Below are positions 24,930-42,800 of a DNA stretch of 64,000 nt, piece by piece (position 1 is the stretch's first letter; every line of letters starts with the position of its first letter). The notes under the pieces were generated by a model. That model saw only the letters and a program-made list of their open reading frames with translations. It was not told the origin of the DNA and searched no databases. A program made the position numbers and the translations under genes. Source of the stretch: Odontesthes bonariensis (Eukaryota > Chordata > Actinopteri > Atheriniformes > Atherinopsidae); contig NC_134509.1 of the NCBI RefSeq assembly GCF_027942865.1, forward strand, positions 15,154,017 to 15,218,016, in the 5' to 3' direction.

Positions 24930-25890
24930 GAGAATTCAAAGAAGGCTTAGTCTTTCTGAGCAGGGATAGGTCACGGCTCACCACTTTGTACAAATCTCTG
25001 TCAGAGCAACATTAATCAGTTAAAAGTTCCTTTCTTAATGTCAAAATGTCAGAGATTTAGGGAGTCTGGTGAAAACTCAGTGAGCAAATGAAAACCCAGT
25101 GAAACCCAGAACAGCCAGAGATGTTTGATCCTTTGGGGTCCTTTGGGGGTACTTTCCTTTTTCAAAACAGAGGCAAAGGCCTCCCGCTAAACGTCAGAAT
25201 GTGATGAGTGGGCAGTGACAACGGGCTGCTCAGGCAGGACTACTTGAGAAACATGTATCACACTGTAATGATCAGTCTAGCCACATGAGCTTGGGAGTAC
25301 TTTGAAAAAACATTGTCACTCAACACAGTTTGCAGCTGCATTCATAAGTGAACCCTGAAAATGTACTGCACTCAAAGGAAGCCATGTTTAAACTCTATGC
25401 AGGGAAGCTGCATCTCTGGACTCATGTTCATCTCATATGGACAGAAAGACATTGGACATGTTATCTGTGGTCAAATGAGTCCATGTTTCAGCTGCTTCTA
25501 GGGAAAAGATTTCAGGTTCTGTGCAAAGATTGAAAATGTTTTTTTATTTATTTATTTTTTTATTATTTTTATAGTACATTTTTTCCAACCTGCAAAAGCC
25601 AGTGTTTGTGACAGTATGGGATGCATCAGTGCTCATTCAATGGGTTACATATACCATATATGTGGAGGCACTCTACCCCATTGGTGCAGAGTGGTGTATT
25701 GGAAAATTGGAATACTGGAAACTGGAATAGCATCAAGCCAAAGTACTTTCCCAAGAGGTCTGTGGTTATCTCAGCAGGACAGTGCCAGACCTCATTCTGC
25801 ACATCTTGCATATGGGTTCATAGACACAGAGCGTGTGTTTGACTGGCCTGTCTGTACTCTAAATCTGTCTCTTGCTGAAAATATTTAGGT
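24930..25890 (+). mobile_element. Tc1-like transposon relic with decayed transposase
   Basis: Scattered plus-strand fragments match the Tc1/mariner transposase order. About 24970-25075 resembles the N-terminal helix-turn-helix start (RLTTLYKSLSEQ, then QRFRESGE). 25300-25350 gives NTVCSCIHK. 25470-25500 gives WSNESMFQLLLGK. 25616-25660 gives GCISAHSMG. 25770-25800 gives QQDSARPHSA. The end near 25860-25890 gives LNLSLAENI. Stops and frameshifts separate these pieces, and a T-rich stretch at 25536-25585 has expanded inside. The catalytic acidic residues are partly recognisable but no intact protein can be made. The terminal inverted repeats could not be placed. Confidence 0.7.
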
Positions 25891-26035
25891 GTATAATAAG
25901 AAGGAACAGACAGCAATGACCATGAACAGATGTTGAGCATCTGAAATCTTGTATTTAGCAAGAGTAGACACAGATTCCTCTTTCAAAACAGCAAAAATAT
26001 GCATCCTCAGTTTTCCAGAGTGTAAAAAGTTTTAT

Positions 26036-26285
26036 ATATCACCGTTGCCTCACAGTAAGAAGGTTCCTGTTTCGAATCCTGGGTTTGGTCTTTCTGTGTG
26101 AAGTTCATGCCCTTCCCGTGCATGCATGGGCTTTCTCTGCGTACTCCGGCTTCCTCCCACTGTCCAAAAACATGCATGTTAAGTTAACTGGCGATTCTAA
26201 ATTGACCCTAAGAATGAACATGCATGTCCAGGGTGTACTCTGCCTCTTACCAAACAGCAGCTGGGATAGGCTCCAGCCTCAAGCA
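26036..26285 (+). repeat. Dispersed teleost repeat, second copy
   Basis: Contains in order TTGCCTCACAG, TTTCGAATCCTGGG, CTCCGGCTTCCTCCCACTGTC, AAAAACATGCATGTTA and TGGGATAGGCTCCAGCC. This is the reverse orientation of the family at 7835-8378. It includes a B-box-like TTCGAATCC but no full tRNA-like head was seen. Confidence 0.7.
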
Positions 26286-28850
26286 TGACATCTGAAATAT
26301 GTTTTGCAACACTGGTGTAAAAGATTTACATAGTAGAAAGTCAAATAACCAACAAATGCGGTGTAATCTTGCTTTATTAAGAATGGTGGTCCAGTTGAAT
26401 GGCCCAATTGACTCTACTGAAACTGCTCCATTATTCTTAGAAATACAGTATTCATGGATAAATAATCATGATGGACATGAAGAACAAAGTAAAGTGGATG
26501 AACCAAGCAGCATGGATGTTGCATTATAAGAGTTAATGCAAGGAGAGCTGGACTCATTGGCCTGGGTATTTGGGTTACTAGATGCTCTCATGTCCAGGAA
26601 AAACAAAGCAGCAGCACAAGTAAGCAAACAGGCTGTCATGAAATGTGGTGTTTGTTAAAGTAGTCATTTGTTTAATCAAACTACTTACTGGCATTGTTTA
26701 CCATGTAATATCCAAGCATAGAGAGGCCATATACAGTGCACAGAGAGTGGGAAAAGCAGGGTGAATGAGCCGGCAGCTTATTTTTGCATTGGAACCTCAG
26801 AGCAGGCTCACCTGTGGGTATTGTGTGGCTAAAGATGTGACTCAATTAATTTTTTTTTTCCCATTACCTCTACATAAAAGAAAAGGCTTGCATTTGTAAA
26901 TTATGAGGATTTACAGCAGCTGGACTAAAAAACATACTCTCTGGAGTGGATGGAGGCTCTATGTGGTGCTTACAAGGACAGAGACGTGTAGTTTGTTTAA
27001 AGATTAGGGACCTAATTTAATGCTTTTTTCCCCCAATATTTGAAACATCTCAAAAAATGTTTTGTACTATTGAGCATTGCTCTGTAAAAACTTAAAAATT
27101 TACATTTTGAATTTGGATGTTTTTTGTACAATAATGAATAATGAAGACCAACGCACAAAAGAGGCTGAATCTTGTTTTTGAAACAATACAGCACATTCCT
27201 GGTTTCGGTTTCATAATGAAATTTTACGATAAAACACATAAAACACCACCAGGTGTCTACTTCCAAGAGACTCGGAGTGAAATAAAGCTGCACATTTTGT
27301 TTTTACTCCCTTTCATGCTGTGTGACTTTGAAGAGATTCTTCAACTCCTTCTTTCTTATGCTGTTGTTACTGAGCAACAAGATAAATATTAAACTGAAAG
27401 GAACACTCTCAGTGAGTCAGAACATTTCCTGACACAAAGGCCTATGGCAGGCATATTAAAATAAATAAGTAATCATAGCACAATTGCAGGGTTGTGTACT
27501 CCTTCGACAAAGGAGGTGCACTTTGGCTGATGGATTATACCTCAGCAATGAGACGGTCTCCTCCTTGGCTCTGTATTGATTATTATTATTCCTCAGACTA
27601 ATCTGTCCACCTTATCCCTCTTTGTGTGTTTCCCACAGAGCACACACAGGAACGATCCACTACATGATTCAGAGAGACACAATGGACGCCACATCCTTTA
27701 TGCTGAAATGTGTTTTTGGGTTTTATCAAACACAGCATATGTTTATTTGCCCTGCCCTTACATGGATGTACCCTGTATGCCACTTTGCATGGTAATCCCT
27801 CCAAGCTATCCACCATGGCACTTGCTTAGAGGACTTTTGGCAAAGACTATTTCTAATTCATAAAAGCCAAAAGGATGAATTCAAAATTCATGAACAATCT
27901 GTCCTGCAACAACCAGTGATTTCTTTGACTGTGGGGCAGTGAAGATGTGGTGCAACAGAAAGAAAAGTTCTGCTTCTCCTAATGTTACAGAAAAATCCAT
28001 ACACACTTGTGTATTAACACACTCGAGGAAAATGTGGGTAGGTAGGTTCTGATGGTTCTTTATGCTAACTTTTATCATTCAAACAACAAATATTGTAGCA
28101 AACTGAAACATTGGTGAAAATGAAAATAAAACACCTTTAATAGATAGTGATCAGTTGTTGCTAGTGAATGAAGGTTATTTGCACTTGTATTTTATATTAA
28201 ACGTCTTCTTGCAAATGCAGTTAATGTTGTATTCTACAGACCAAAGCATTTTTCATATCACATTTGATAAGGAACTTCCTATAGATTTCCCAGTGGAATC
28301 TGTTTCCAATATACTGTAAGTAATTTAAGGGATTTTTATATTACCTGTATAATTCCTTGGCTTCAATGGATTGCACAGAAGAAGTTCACAAGTAGGTTTA
28401 AAATGATGAGTGACAAACTTAAAAAAAAAAAAAACAGAAACGTTTTATCAGTAGTGAATACTGACTGAAACATTGTACATTGACAAATGTACTTACAAAT
28501 GTCATTTTGGTCTTTGACTTGGCCTCAAAAGTGTGTATTTGAAATAAAACAAATATTAAATGTGCAAGAGCCGACACAAAATTCCGAGTTAAAAGGCAGC
28601 AATCACACTTGTAGTTACTCCTCTAGTTCTGTGGAGATATACAGTATTAATGAAACAAAAAAAATCCAACAAGAAACCAACAGTTCTGCAACTGCATTAC
28701 ATGCCAAAAAACACACCACATCTACTCAAGTTCTGAATGCCCTATGTTTTCTATGAAGACCTTAAATTAGTTAGAGAACTGCCACAGAAAGAGAAAAAGT
28801 CAAGCCTAAAAGCCATGCACAAATCTAGGGCTGTTATTCGTAATAATTGT
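26286..28850. other. Intergenic, no gene seen
   Basis: No exon with recognisable protein similarity on either strand. Short frames only, AT-rich, with a few homopolymer runs (A14 near 28421). Confidence 0.6.
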
Positions 28851-28939
28851 TGATTAACACTGCCATCTAGTGGCAAAAGATCAGATGACGGTGATGATGA
28901 CGACGGAAATGAAGTGCAACCAAACCCACTATATAGTGA

Positions 28940-33065
<4,126 letters not shown>

Positions 33066-34761
33066 TTTAGGCCGGTGTCTCAAACAGAATTAGCAGATAT
33101 GGTTGGGCGGGTCCCAGTGAGAGCCTTAATGTTTTCTTTAAGGCATTACTGACGCAAGCGGAACAAAAATGCCAATTAAAAAGGACACGTAAACCCAATC
33201 TAAGCGTTAGACGTTTGCTAAGAAGTGCAAAGTCAAAAGGACCTTTCTGCCAGTGACGGCTCCAGGAATGTTCAGGGCAGAGCTTCACAATATCAGGAAA
33301 ACCTGCACTGTACGATATTGATGAATAATGTGATGAGAATAAGACTTCCAATATTTAGATAAATATCTTAGTATGTGGTGTTTAGCTTAAGTTTATTCAA
33401 GAGGGCTGCATACAAGTGGAATGCAGCGCTCATTAATCCCTGCACTTGTCCATCTATTGCAAGTCAAAATGTCTCCCATTAAAAAGGTCAGTAGCCTGAC
33501 ATTTCTTGCTGTCTTTTGCAACATCGATATTCGGCACGGTGACATCATGACAGCAATTTTTTTTTATTTACTACGCAGCCCTAGTTCAGTGAAGTTATGT
33601 CACTTAATGACTTGTCAGTAATCTGCATTTTAAGCCATCTTATGTTGTACAAAAGAAGCACGTGGCTCAATAAGCTTTGGCAGAATCTGGTGTAACTGGG
33701 ATAAAAAGACAGTTTCCACAGAGCATCTTTCTCTTCAAAGGACCCGGTCTTTGCACAGTTGTTTCATCAGATGATAGGACACATGACCTCTGCTAAAGTT
33801 TGGGTGAATCATCGATTTCACAGCCGCAACACATTTTTCATAACATCGTGACTTCATCTTAAATGTGACAGATAAGAGAAATATGCAAAATGTAATACTT
33901 TTCTCCACGTTGTGTTTTGACTTTTGTGATTTGACACTATCGACTAAAGAAGTAATCACATCGGATCAAATCTACATTTCTAAAAGCACATTAAAGCCCA
34001 GTCTTTTTTTTTTTTTTTTTTGTCCTATTTAGAGCAGTTGGTTTCCAAGGGGAGGGAGGGAAGGAACGAAGGAATGAGTAGAGGCACCATAAAGACTTAA
34101 GGACGCAGCATGTTTGTTTAACTTTAAGCTTTGCCCCCCCCCAAAAAAAAAGTGTCCTGAATGACAGTGTAATATCCACTCTATCTGTATAAATACAGCA
34201 TATTGCATCTCAAAGGGTATGAGTTGATGCTGTAAGTACAGTTTAAATATTAAGGAAAAGAGTAGCACACAATTCATCCTGAAATGGTACAATCAGCACA
34301 TTCTGGTAAGTTTCTGTAAATGATTAATTATGTGAAGCTTATTCTCTCGTGTTTAATAGAAGCTGATTCACTAGTCTCAGAGGCCTTGTTCAACGTGCCG
34401 TGGAACTCGTCTGTCCACTACATCCATTTTACCTGGTTTACTTTTAAGTGTTCCATCCTTTCCAGCCTTAAAGCTGGAAAACTCTTGCAGCTCTTGCACT
34501 TTTTACCATTTACCTTTCCCTCAGATTTTACAAGCTCTTTTTTTTCTCTTCATTGCGACGCACATGGATTTGTTCCGGGGACACTAGTATTATAAAAGTG
34601 TACAGTTTGAGATTTCAGCTCGTCAGAAGCCGCACGTATCGGATTGACCGTATCATTTGCATCATGTTCAAGCTCAAGCCTGTTGCATTGCCTTGTTTTT
34701 TTTATTAAAGATGACAGGATTACATCAGATCTGATGTAAATGTTCTACATTTTAATTTAAC

Positions 34762-34767
34762 AATAAA
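34762..34767 (+). promoter_or_regulatory. TMEM184C: Candidate poly(A) signal, TMEM184C
   Basis: AATAAA about 1.7 kb after the stop codon. A further AATAAA lies at 34916. The choice between them is uncertain. Confidence 0.35.
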
Positions 34768-34795
34768 ACAAATTCTAATAACATTTTAACTTGTA

Positions 34796-34801
34796 TTTAT
34801 T
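34796..34801 (-). promoter_or_regulatory. PRMT9: Candidate poly(A) signal, PRMT9
   Basis: TTTATT on the plus strand is AATAAA on the minus strand, about 365 bases after the PRMT9 stop. It would give a short 3' UTR. Another lies at 34699. Confidence 0.4.
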
Positions 34802-35164
34802 AAGAAAACTCACATGTGTTGGTGAAACAGTTTGGATGCAAACATCTTTATAACAACTTTGCCTATAATCCAAGAACAATATTTATACTGTGTGCTTAGA
34901 AAATTATTTCAAGGTAATAAATCTCCTTTACACAGGCTTTTGTAAAGTTGGTGTAGGCTACTGTAAATCTCTTTTCTGATCAGAGATCAGCGGTGTGTCT
35001 GTAAAACTTTGAAACTCCGGAGGACTGGCGTTTCATGAAAAATTACACCGGAAAGGGGAAATTTTTAAAGAATATATGTGAGGAAATGTATAGTATTTAA
35101 TACACTGCCTAGAAACAAAAAGCCAACAACAAAAAAATTAAAAAAGATACAAAGTAAGAGACTA

Positions 35165-36818
35165 TTAGTCCATCTGTGCCGGTGTGTTCTCTATATGGGC
35201 CAAAATGGAGATGGTGCTTTTGTGGAGCTTCACGGCGAGGCTGACCCAGTCTCCAGCTCGCACCTCGAGGGGTTCCTGCAGAACGACGGCAGCCTGCTTC
35301 CAGTGGGAGTTCTGGCTGAGGGTGCTGACACTGATCTCCCGGTCCAGGTAGATCTGATACCAGAAGGGAATCGCTGTTATTCTGCCTGCAGACATGGCCT
35401 GGACCTGTGAGACAGGGATCAGGGGGTGAATGCAATGAAATTATATGGAAGGAAAAACAACTTTATTTATCCAAGGCTTGGATAAATTGCTGGACTGATA
35501 GGTTCATGACCTACTGCAGACTTCTGTTAGATTTCTAACATCTCAGATAAAACGGGGTGCGCTGAATTCACGTCTGGCAAAAAAAAAAAAAAAAGAAGCA
35601 AAGGTATGAATGAAGAAAAAATGAAAACTTAGAAGTTTGTGGGGAGATGGATAAAATGTGGGTTCATGTGTCTGGCTTTTCTTTTTTTTTTTTTTTTTTT
35701 CTCTTCATTAAGTTAATGTGGAGGTAGGCTGCTATGGGATTTTAATACCTTCAGAGTGAAAGCATAACTTCGACTTTTTCCAGCTCAGCTCTGGTTTAAG
35801 AGCACATAAAAAGGCGCCGTTTTAACTGATTGGCTTCGGCTCACGTTGGCATCACAAACGGGCTCCGTGTACATCTTACCTTGACGTCTCGGTTAGTGTA
35901 GTTTGCGTTGGCCTCCATAAGGTCAAGAACAAAGAGCTCCACAGTCTCACTCAGATGTCTGCACTCCAGTGTGGAAAAGTCCAAAAACACATGAACGGGT
36001 ACCTGGAGGACATAACATACCCTTAGCTCGTAAAGTATTTCAACACCCAGCTGTTTTAATGACAAGATAGAATTACAATAATACATATATTTCTTCTCTG
36101 TCACAGATTAAAGCTTAACCAAGAAAATAAATCTCCCCCCCACCAACCTTATTAATCTTGACAGAGGCGGCTGACTGAGGCTCACAGAGAAACCGCAGTG
36201 GCAGCAGAGAAAGTTTTGCTCTTTCACTAAAGATTCCTTCCCCCCTCCGTGCCACACTTGCGTAGACCACAGAGCCCACTGTTTGATGTGCTGTGATGGA
36301 TTTGAGTAAGTCTTTGGGCCAAGCTGTGCGTAATGTCTTGTGTGACAGTTGTGCGAGGATGTGCCCACTGAGGGCTTTAAAGATAGCATCTGTTAAAACA
36401 AACAACTGTCCCACGGGAGCGCTGCAAAATTACGAGCGCAAACATGATGCTGGAGGAAAATGACGATTTCCAGACCAAATAAAGAAAAGGAATTCAATGG
36501 GATTTTGCAGCTTCTTTAACACAGATGGGAAGCACACATGAAAGAGGAGTTCAGAAAACACAGTGCTGGACATCAGTTTTCCAAGGAAAACATTTGTTCG
36601 ACACAAGAAAGCCCCATACATGGTAGAAAACTGAACTGGACACACAATCAGTCTGATTATCTTACTTTGACTTGAGATTTTTAATCAAGACTTAAATTAG
36701 CACCACATCAGTAAAATGGAACCCTCTTGCTGTGAGGCTACACCACCTCGTACAAAACATGTTCTACTTTATTTTTGGTGACAGGCATGCACATTGCTCT
36801 CCAACTCAAAATCAAATC

Positions 36819-36868
<50 letters not shown>

Positions 36869-39800
36869 AAGAAGATTTAGTTAGGCTTTCACTACCGTGC
36901 CAATGCAAATTTGGACACAATCAACACTTAATAACCCTTGAAGGGCCTTATGAGAGCTCACACTAGCACACACCGCAAGCCAAGCTTAGACTACCATAAA
37001 CCAAACTGACAGAGAAATACTGCAGTTTGACCACAAACAGATGGTAGTGGCAACTCTTTTGGACATCATGCTTTTCTTTGTATCTTCTTGAGATTTTCTT
37101 GTGAGCCTTTAAATTGTGTTGGTTTGGATGCTGTACTACTGGACTGTGCTACTCTAACAACTAATGGGGCCCAAAAGAAGAAGAAGAAAAAACAACGAGT
37201 TAGGTGGTATTCAAAGTTCTGGTAGAGCATCATTAGCTGATTTCTTTCTTAAAGTGATAGTCCGGAGTAGATTCAACCTGGGGTCATTTGAACCGTGACA
37301 TCCAGCCAAGTAGCCCACCCGAAGCTTTTTCGATCTTGGCTGAACATCAGCTGAGTTACTGAGTTATCCCGAATAGCTTAGTACAAGCGCTAATGGAACC
37401 TGGCAGTATCTCCAAAATTACCACACTAAAATCACATGCCATGACACCAAACTTCTACAGTAGTACAAATATGGTCTGTACTCACAGAACGATGCATTTG
37501 GAAGTTTGTACATAGTCCAGGAGTTTATTATTATCAACACAAGCCTAATAGCTTTTCTGCTGCTAAAGCTGCGTCGACGTCACTTCCTTGATCTGGGAGC
37601 TTCAAAGTAAGATGAGGGTTGATCTACTACTGTAGACAACAAAGCAAGGCTGCTCAATTTCTCCATTGATAAAATAATTTCACAACTCTACAACATAAAA
37701 ATTCATAAAAAAATCATGTAGAATATAGCATATACTTTGTTGTCTACAGTAGTAGATCAACCCTCATCTTACTTTGAAGCTCCCAGATCGAGGAAGTGAC
37801 GTCGACGCAGCTTTAGCAGCAGAGAAGCTATTAGGCTTGTGTTGATAATAATAAACTCCTGGACTATGTACAAACTTCCAAATGCATCGTTTTGTGAGTA
37901 CAGATCATATTTGTACTACTGTAGAAGTTTGGTGTCATGGCATGTGATTTTAGTGTGGTAATTTTGGAGATACTGCCAGGTTCCATTAGCGCTTGTACTA
38001 AGCTATTCGGGATAATTCAGTAACTCAGCTGATGTTCAGCCAAGATCGAAAAAACTTCGGGTGGGCTACTTGGCTGGATGTCACGGTTCAAATGACCCTA
38101 GGGTGAATCTACTCCGAACTATCACTTTAAGAGAACTATAGATACAACTTTATCAATCCCTCGGGAGGTTCCCTCTGGGAAATGAATGAATATATAACTG
38201 TACATAATATACTATATAACTGCCAATGAGAGAAAAAGGTGATGGCAAAAGACTTTTGATTTCCACTTCTAAGGTACAGAGAAAGCAGCACGATTTAAAG
38301 TTGAAGTTGGGTGGAGATAAAGATGAGGATGCTAACAGCTAACAGTGACTCAATAGCAACCTGCAAATCTGAACAACTCACTGAACGACTAACTGTATTT
38401 TCAGACTCAAGAAGCCCCCCAAAAAGTGAAGTGTTTGTATTTGAGTTTTTCCGTTGGTAGTCTCTGAAGAAGTATATGATCTCAAGAAGAGTTTAACTGT
38501 TTTTTTTTGTCAAACGTGTCTCCAAAACGTCCTGGTTCCAAGAAAAGTTTTTAAAAACATGTGGTCAAGAAATAGACCCTAGTTTCAGGAAATGGTATCC
38601 GCATTGTCGATATATCTTAAGCACTTTACAAGCAAAATCATTGTCAATAGCAAGTTAAAATGGATAAATGGTGCATTTTGCAGGTATACTTACAGTGAAC
38701 TGATTGATGAAAGGAGCGATATTAAATCCCAGTGTTGGCTTCTGACCCTGAACAGCACTTTCTAGGAGCAAAGTGTCCGACTCCACCAACATGCCATACA
38801 CCACAATCTTCTCTGGGAAAATTTGTCCTCCTTCTTCCAGCAGACACCTGGTAGAAATAACAGAAATAAAGTCTGAGATATCCTAGTTAAAATCGAACAC
38901 ATCTATAAGTTCAGCACTAAGATGATCATCTCAAATTCAATGTAAACAGAAGCAGATTCATATTCTTTCTCCTTTTGCCACTTTCCTGACCTGGCCAGTG
39001 ATGCTTTCTCCATCAGCTTCTGCCTAATGAGGCCACACGTTTCCACACAGTCCAGGATGATGGCACTCCACAGCTTCTCCCTGGACGGCCTCTGCAGCAT
39101 CCCGTGCTCATCCTCCATGTGGTTGAGCCAGAACTCTAGATGCTGCTCTGAGATGCCACTGGAGCGAGCGAGCCTCCGCAGCACTTCCTGTTGCTTCTTC
39201 TTTTCCACAGAGCTGTAGGCTTTCACGTGACCTTGTCTGGCTGCGATGAGGGGGAGAAGGGAGAACCCCTCGGACACATCCAGCACATACAGGAGACTGC
39301 TGCCGGGTGTGGACGTGGCTGGGTCGGACTGAAAAGCCGATCTTTGCCCGTGGTTCTGGTTTTTAGCCTTCAGTTGGGTGATGAGCTTGGCTAAAGCACA
39401 ACAAAAACTCTGATGGTAATCCTGATTGTTCAAGAGCGCCATCTCTGAACATTCCAGCATGCAGAAGTCTTCAGTTTGACTCTGATTAGTCTGGAGACAA
39501 GCTAATGCACTGCACAGTTCTGCCTCAGAGTTGGGGTTAGGAATGAGGTTTCCAGAGTGAGGTGAACCCACACGCTTGTCCAGATGGATTTTCTGACCAT
39601 CTCTTAGCACAGCGACACAGCTGAGCCTCAAGTAGGCATCAAGGCAGGAGACGTCGACAATCAGCTCGTCTTGTGGCTTCAGCACAAAACCTGAAGAAAC
39701 AGCAAAAGTAAACCACCGACTCATTCTGATTACTATAGCACAACAGAATCAAAACTTATCATCCATCCGATATATTTACATTGTGTTTATAGTATAAAAT

Positions 39801-42800
39801 ACAACCAAGGTCTTTGGAGAGACTTGCTGTGTTTTCATTATCAAACGGATAAAAAAAAGAAAAGCACATATTCGGTATGAAATATTCTTGGATCTACCTG
39901 TAAAGAAGTCCGTTTTGATCGTAAAGATTTAAAAGCTTTCGTTGACGTAAAGCTGCTTGTGTTCAGACTAAATTTTAAATCTTTTCTTTTAGAAAAAAAA
40001 AATGGTGAACAAAGTATTGTGTTTGGTATGAGTGATAAATCTCAGGTACTGGTGGTAGCTCTGGATTATCTATATTATAATACCCTAATCCAGAGCCACG
40101 CGGGTAGTAGGTTAACTACCAACCGTGGGCAAAAGTAGGAAAAGAACAATAAAAACAAGTAAAGTAGGATGTTTTTATTATATGTCTGACAGGGTTGTAG
40201 AAGAGCACGAGCAAGGAAAGTTAAAAACATAGAGAGGAAGAGAGGGTGAGAGAGCAAATCCATTGGCGGGTGAAATGAGATTCAGGAGAGCAGGCAGAGA
40301 AAGGATTCCTACTGGAATACCATCTGTTCACATCTTCATGTCAACGCGTTTGAGGAAAATGCATATTTATTGCCTATAAGATTTTCATGAACACTAAAGA
40401 GTGTCGCAGACATATCACCATGCACACTTCACAGCAACCGGCAAGCGGATGTTGGTGATCACTGGGAGAGGTGGCGGCTCCTTTGGGGCTGCCTTCTCTA
40501 ATTAACAGAGCAGCGACATGCTGCTGCGCCCCGGCCTGAAAGAGGATGCACCGAAATGCCAACTGGCACAAGTCGTCTGATGTCAGTGGCTATTACGCTT
40601 ACAGCGGCCTGTGATGATAGCAGAGCGAAGGATCTTGCCAAATGTAACGTTCATTTTAAAAGGGTCGTGTATTTTGATGGTCTTGACAGTATTAGTCTTC
40701 CACAGTATCCATCTGACTTGGTGTATTAGCTCAACTGCAAGCCTTAAAGATAATGAATAATGTGTCGTTGCATCGTCATCTACTACAGTAAAAATATTAT
40801 TGTCAACACAGTTACTGCATCACGTATTATTTCAATCTTAAAACTGAAAAAGTGTGGTCTTAAACACACAAAAGTCTTCATCCGACACAGAAAGTAATGA
40901 TAAATTCAAAGAGAATACAAAGCAAGTAATTGATGAGCAAACCTATTTCTTACAAACATAGATAAGACATACTTCTGGCTTAATGGAAGCAGAAAATGCC
41001 ATGAACATATACTTTAACTATTGTGCTTAAAAACTAAATTCTAAATACGTAAAAAGCCTGTTGTGTGCATGCTTGTCTCCAGCCTGTGTGTTGGCATCTT
41101 ACTCTTGGTGCTGTGGACAGGGTAGATGGCTTGCTCCCAGCAGGTGTCCTCCTGGGGTCCAGTAGACAGACTGTTCTCCTCGTCCAGGTGGAGCTGGAAC
41201 CATACAGCCAGAGCATCCAGCTCTCCTTCCTGAGTGACCAGTAGCCGCATCTCTCGAACCTCCCTGGAGCTCAAGCCTTCCAGTTCCTGCAGGTCCCAAA
41301 TACACCACAGATAAAGCAGGAAATCGTAACTCTTCATCGTGGATCAAGTTGGAATGGAGCTCAACTGTGGGAATGACATGCCCCCTGCTGTCAGAGACGT
41401 TTTTAGTCACCTGCACATTGTTGAAATCTATGTTGAGGGCTGTGAATGGCTCTGTGAGAGCTTTGTATCCTCCTGGCAGCCTGCTGAGTCTTTCTGTTGT
41501 GTATGGTTCCATGGTGTCATCTGGCTCTGAGCTGCAGCTCACTGGACTACGGAGCTCTCCAGCTGCAGCCATGGACATACCGCCCACTTCTGTAATGCAG
41601 AGCCTAGATGAAAACAATATATATGAGAATGCGCTGAGAGACCTAGACGGCCTCTGTTGCTTACGGACAAACTGAGAAACAGACTCGCTGTTGGCATCAT
41701 GACAGTCATTACCAGAACAAATAAATTTAAGATGATGGCTGGAAGTGAGGTCTATTCACAGAAATGCAAACAGACTCCTGGAGCTTACCTGTGATGCCGG
41801 CGGATCTCAAGGCACTCGACAGCCATACCAAACACTGTGGCTCCAGCAGGGATGACTCGTCCTGTGGTGGACTCATCTCCAAATTCACCCTCATCCCTCT
41901 TTAGGAGAAGAAACATTTGCTTTTAAAGGGGCCGGTGCCATTTTCACACGTGCTCTGCAGCCCCGATTAGAAAGATTTTCCAGAGGGGCAGCATGTGAGA
42001 ATGCAAGTGTTTACATAAAACACATTAAACCTTTTGCATTTTGACCGTCCACCCCCTATGCAGTGAGTCTAGAAAATCTCAGGATGAGTCCATGTGTGAC
42101 TCTGGCAGGTAAAACTCGAAAGGAATCCACAGCCTGCTGATAACAGCTGCCGCTTCAAACTCCTCTCCTCTGACTTTAATGTTGCTTTACAGAGCATCTT
42201 CAACCGTGAAGTGCATGTGTAAATGGGCAACTGCAGACAGAGTCCTGGCCTAATTCTCTGTACATTCTCCAGTGTTAATGTGTGACACGCCGTTTAAAGG
42301 TTAACTGGATTGATCTACATTTAGTGCTCCATAAGGTAAGTGTATTTGCACGTTAATGTTAAGATTGTGGCGTTTCCTGACCTGTGTTTGCGTGAGTTAC
42401 CTTAGGGGGCAGCAGCAGGTTGTGCCAGGCATGAATGAGACTCTCTATGATGCCCTCTCCAAACAATCCTGCATCCACTGTCTCTGTCACCACCAAAGAA
42501 ACCCTAAGCAAGGAGCACAAACCTTTTATGGAAAAATACTTTGAAACAATGATTCGAGCACCTGAGAACTTCAGAACAGAATCGGCTACGGCTGGTTGGA
42601 CAATTCAACGCCAGGGAGGTCAATTCAAATTTAGGTGGAAGTTGCACCTGTGTGGGATGTCTTTTGGCACTTCCATCTCCAGAGATTTTTTATGAAGGAT
42701 CTTGATGCTACCATCCATTCCATTAGCGGTCACCACTTCACAGGCCAGTTCATACATTGTCTTGGAGAGCTCACAGGCGTACACCTCAGCAGCTCCCGCC

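Larger units (their letters stand above)
33066..35164. other. TMEM184C / PRMT9 tail-to-tail 3' region
   Basis: No coding exon. It holds the 3' UTR of TMEM184C from the left and that of PRMT9 from the right, a T18 run near 34004-34021, and candidate poly(A) signals for both strands near 34.76-34.80 kb. Their exact ends are not determined. Confidence 0.55.
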
